Origin: Paenibacillus sp. FSL R5-0766
GTDB taxonomy: Bacteria > Bacillota > Bacilli > Paenibacillales > Paenibacillaceae
Direction of reading: 5' to 3'
Assembly: GCF_037971845.1 (NCBI RefSeq)
Contig: NZ_CP150227.1
Coordinates: 6,882,001-6,946,000, forward strand
Length of the DNA stretch: 64,000 nucleotides
How positions within the stretch are numbered: the first letter of the stretch is position 1; each line of letters opens with the position of its first letter. A program made the position numbers and the translations under genes. Below, in pieces: positions 62,311-64,000 of the stretch. The notes under the pieces were generated by a model that was not told where the DNA came from, searched no databases, and worked only from the letters and a program-made list of their open reading frames with translations.

Positions 62311-63615
62311 ATGACTACTACGAGTGAACTTAAACAACAGGCAAATAATTTTCGTAAATCGGGCAATTTAATAGATGCGCTTCATATCTATAGAACCTTA
62401 TGGGGAGAAAGCTCTGACAAATTTGATGGCGCGGGTTTTCTACACTGTCTTAGAAAATTAAAGTTATTTGATGAAGCTTTACCTCTAGCGGATGAACTTT
62501 TATTAAAATATAAAGATTTCAATTGGTGTAAAATTGAAATCATTTGGACATATATAGAGGGCAAACTAGAGCAGTTCGGAGAAAAAGAGCCTTTAGATAA
62601 CGTGTTACAAGTGGCTACTAAAATTTTAAGCTTACAACCTGAGGATATTGCTTTAAGGAAAGTGGTTTTTTCTACATTGAAATTCGCAAAAAAAACAAAC
62701 AAATGGGATATTATTAATGAATGGGTATCTAAAGTTGACCCCTCATTATTAAGTAAAAATCCAATACTAGAGAATAAGCGAGAAGGTTGGAGCTATTATA
62801 CACTTTGGTATAACTATAAAATTAATGCACTAATCAAATTAAGTCAGTATTCTCAAGCTATAGAATTAATAAATTTACTTTTACCGGAAATTCCACGTGG
62901 GCAACAAAAATTCTTCATTAGACTTGAAGCACTAACCTACTATCTTATTGGAGAATATGATAAAGCAGAAATAATCTATAGCAATTTGTGTAAGCATCCC
63001 AAAACCGATTGGTGGCTATTACATGAATATGCAAAAGTACTTAAAAATACAGGTAATTCAACTAATGCATTGTTATTAATGTATCAAGCTGCTGCAAGTA
63101 ACCCTAGAATTGAATCTATGGTGACACTTTTTCTAGACATAAGTACCCTTTCCAAAGAAAACAACAACCTTGAAAATTCCAGAAATCATTTATATTTAAC
63201 TCTCTATGTTAGAGAAAAACAGGAATGGAAAATCACAGAAGAATTACTTTCTCAGATAAATGACCTCAATAAGGAAATAGGTAATGATAGTAAGCCCAAG
63301 AGCCTATTCGAGGCTTTAAAATTATGTAGAGAGGTATGGAATTCTACTTCTAGTAGCAATTCAATTGTAAATAATACTATTCCTACTAATCCTAAAAAAA
63401 TAGATCTTATTGGTAATGTACGGATTGGCAAAAATGAAAAGCCTTTTTGTTTTATATATTTACCGAACAGCGAAGCTATTTTTTGTTATAAATCAGAATT
63501 ACCTTCCAGTATAAAGGAGAATGATACTGTAGTATTTGATAGTATACGCTCGTTTGATAAAAAGAAAAATACTCAGTCATGGAAGGCGATAAATGTTCGA
63601 TTGCAGAAAATATAA
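62311..63615 (+). CDS. TPR protein with C-terminal OB-fold/cold-shock-like domain
   Basis: 434 residues, no signal peptide. Residues 1-330 are TPR-like helices (ELKQQANNFRKSGNLIDALH, LEALTYYLIGEYDKAEIIYS, WWLLHEYAKVLKNTGNSTNA). Residues 370-434 form a small beta domain (GNVRIGKNEKPFCFIYLPNS, ENDTVVFDSIRSF, SWKAINVRL) with the KxFxFI and alternating pattern of cold-shock/S1 folds, which bind RNA or single-stranded DNA. AT-rich, like the rnlAB genes, and divergent from them. Such TPR-plus-RNA-binding proteins occur in bacterial conflict systems. A sensor or scaffold role in RNA-targeting defence is inference. No strong ribosome binding site; GGAGCTAAG precedes the ATG. Confidence 0.72.
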   Translation: MTTTSELKQQANNFRKSGNLIDALHIYRTLWGESSDKFDGAGFLHCLRKLKLFDEALPLADELLLKYKDFNWCKIEIIWTYIEGKLEQFGEKEPLDNVLQVATKILSLQPEDIALRKVVFSTLKFAKKTNKWDIINEWVSKVDPSLLSKNPILENKREGWSYYTLWYNYKINALIKLSQYSQAIELINLLLPEIPRGQQKFFIRLEALTYYLIGEYDKAEIIYSNLCKHPKTDWWLLHEYAKVLKNTGNSTNALLLMYQAAASNPRIESMVTLFLDISTLSKENNNLENSRNHLYLTLYVREKQEWKITEELLSQINDLNKEIGNDSKPKSLFEALKLCREVWNSTSSSNSIVNNTIPTNPKKIDLIGNVRIGKNEKPFCFIYLPNSEAIFCYKSELPSSIKENDTVVFDSIRSFDKKKNTQSWKAINVRLQKI

Positions 63616-63619
63616 ACTA

Positions 63620-63655
63620 AAAGTAACACCCGTTTGTTAGACGGATGTTGCTTTA
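63620..63655 (+). terminator. Terminator-like hairpin after the TPR gene
   Basis: GTAACACCCGT pairs with ACGGATGTTGC (mismatches) over a short loop, followed by TTT and A. It starts a few bases after the TPR stop. Confidence 0.5.
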
Positions 63656-63814
63656 AAAAGAAATGTAACAAGATTTATATAACCAAACAGTCCAGCTAAT
63701 TATTTGGACAATTTTTTCAAATATTTTCATATTATAAGAGGAAGCAACACTATATACCTTTCCATTGTAATACAATTCGAAAAGGTATAGTCATCTCAAA
63801 CTTTTCCTTTACCA

Positions 63815-64000
63815 TCACTTGTGGTACGGTTCCCCCCGATTTATCTTCACCGCACGATAAATCTGCTCCACCAGCACCAGCCGCATTAACTGATGCGGCA
63901 GGGTCATGCGCCCGAAGCTCAAGCGCTGCTTCGCGCGGCGCAACACCTCATCGGAGAGCCCATGGCTTCCTCCGATGACAAACACGACATGGCTCGTCCC
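63815..64000 (-). CDS. rlmH: 23S rRNA pseudouridine-1915 N3-methyltransferase, 3' end only
   Basis: The last 61 codons are present; the gene enters from beyond the window on the minus strand. The segments [14 protein letters not shown] (SAM-binding knot), [20 protein letters not shown] and the C-terminus INRGEPYHK are diagnostic of RlmH (SPOUT family). It methylates N3 of pseudouridine 1915 in helix 69. In staphylococci the 3' end of this gene (orfX) is the insertion site of SCC elements; here its 3' end faces the AT-rich defence island. Confidence 0.95.
   Translation of the reverse strand, partial: GTSHVVFVIGGSHGLSDEVLRRAKQRLSFGRMTLPHQLMRLVLVEQIYRAVKINRGEPYHK

Noticed and set aside
1..64000. 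CRISPR arrays, tRNA or rRNA genes
   Set aside because: No regularly spaced repeats with unique spacers and no cloverleaf or rRNA-like conserved strings were noticed on either strand.

Overview
The window looks like a chromosomal segment of Paenibacillus or a close relative (Bacillota). The evidence is the gene content: AraR-controlled araBDA, several S-layer-homology (SLH) proteins, a YheC/D-type ATP-grasp spore-coat relative, L25/Ctc, a YndJ-like membrane protein, strong AGGAGG ribosome binding sites, frequent TTG/GTG starts and Zur- and CcpA-type operators. No tRNA, rRNA or CRISPR array was seen. The genus is inferred from general resemblance, not from a database search.

Layout. 1-937: 3' part of a hybrid receiver/LytS-type histidine kinase. 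1171-2676: malate:quinone oxidoreductase with a cre-like site. 3056-8169: five-gene NikABCDE/CntABCDF-type metal (metallophore) importer whose promoter overlaps Zur boxes. 8372-13212: conflict-related genes, namely a WXG100-like secreted toxin candidate with an HExxH motif and a zinc-ribbon partner, a helical-repeat protein, an XRE regulator and an AIPR abortive-infection protein with a nuclease-like N-terminus. 13433-16232: a diguanylate cyclase and an AAC(3)-family acetyltransferase. 16393-22104: arabinose operon araBDA with divergent araR and two operators; a MITE-like repeat supplies the 3' end of araB. 22267-25004: secreted LRR and Asp-box proteins. 25364-26503: MetE-like methyltransferase. 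26696-31946: exopolysaccharide-type operon (GT2-GtrA fusion, PilZ-bearing processive GT2, polytopic membrane protein). 32120-37690: a broken DinB gene, an ATP-grasp protein, small unknowns, a DUF4303-type cluster, ctc with a coupled leader ORF, and an Eis-like acetyltransferase. 37773-39538: IS1182-family element. 39576-46431: class B sortase plus its probable substrate, a 2018-residue Cna/SpaA-type surface protein with sixteen 21-bp repeats. 46819-51980: two SLH-anchored proteins. 52561-55855: secreted B-lectin, AlkD-like, YndJ-like and HEAT-repeat proteins. 56075-58679: aldehyde dehydrogenase with a second MetE-like protein. 59426-63615: AT-rich defence island with an RNase HI-like gene, rnlA and rnlB in one operon, and a divergent TPR/OB-fold protein. 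63815-64000: 3' end of rlmH.

The most interesting locus is 59426-61858. RnlA of E. coli is reported to be stimulated by the host RNase HI. Here a dedicated viroplasmin-RNase H protein with an extra C-terminal domain is translationally coupled to RnlA, and it seems to start at a rare ATT codon. The neighbouring rlmH 3' end is the known integration site of SCC elements in staphylococci, which may explain why conflict genes lie here, although no recombinase is visible. Other points of note are the Zur-controlled opine-type importer, the toxin/zinc-ribbon pair and the AIPR/XRE pair.
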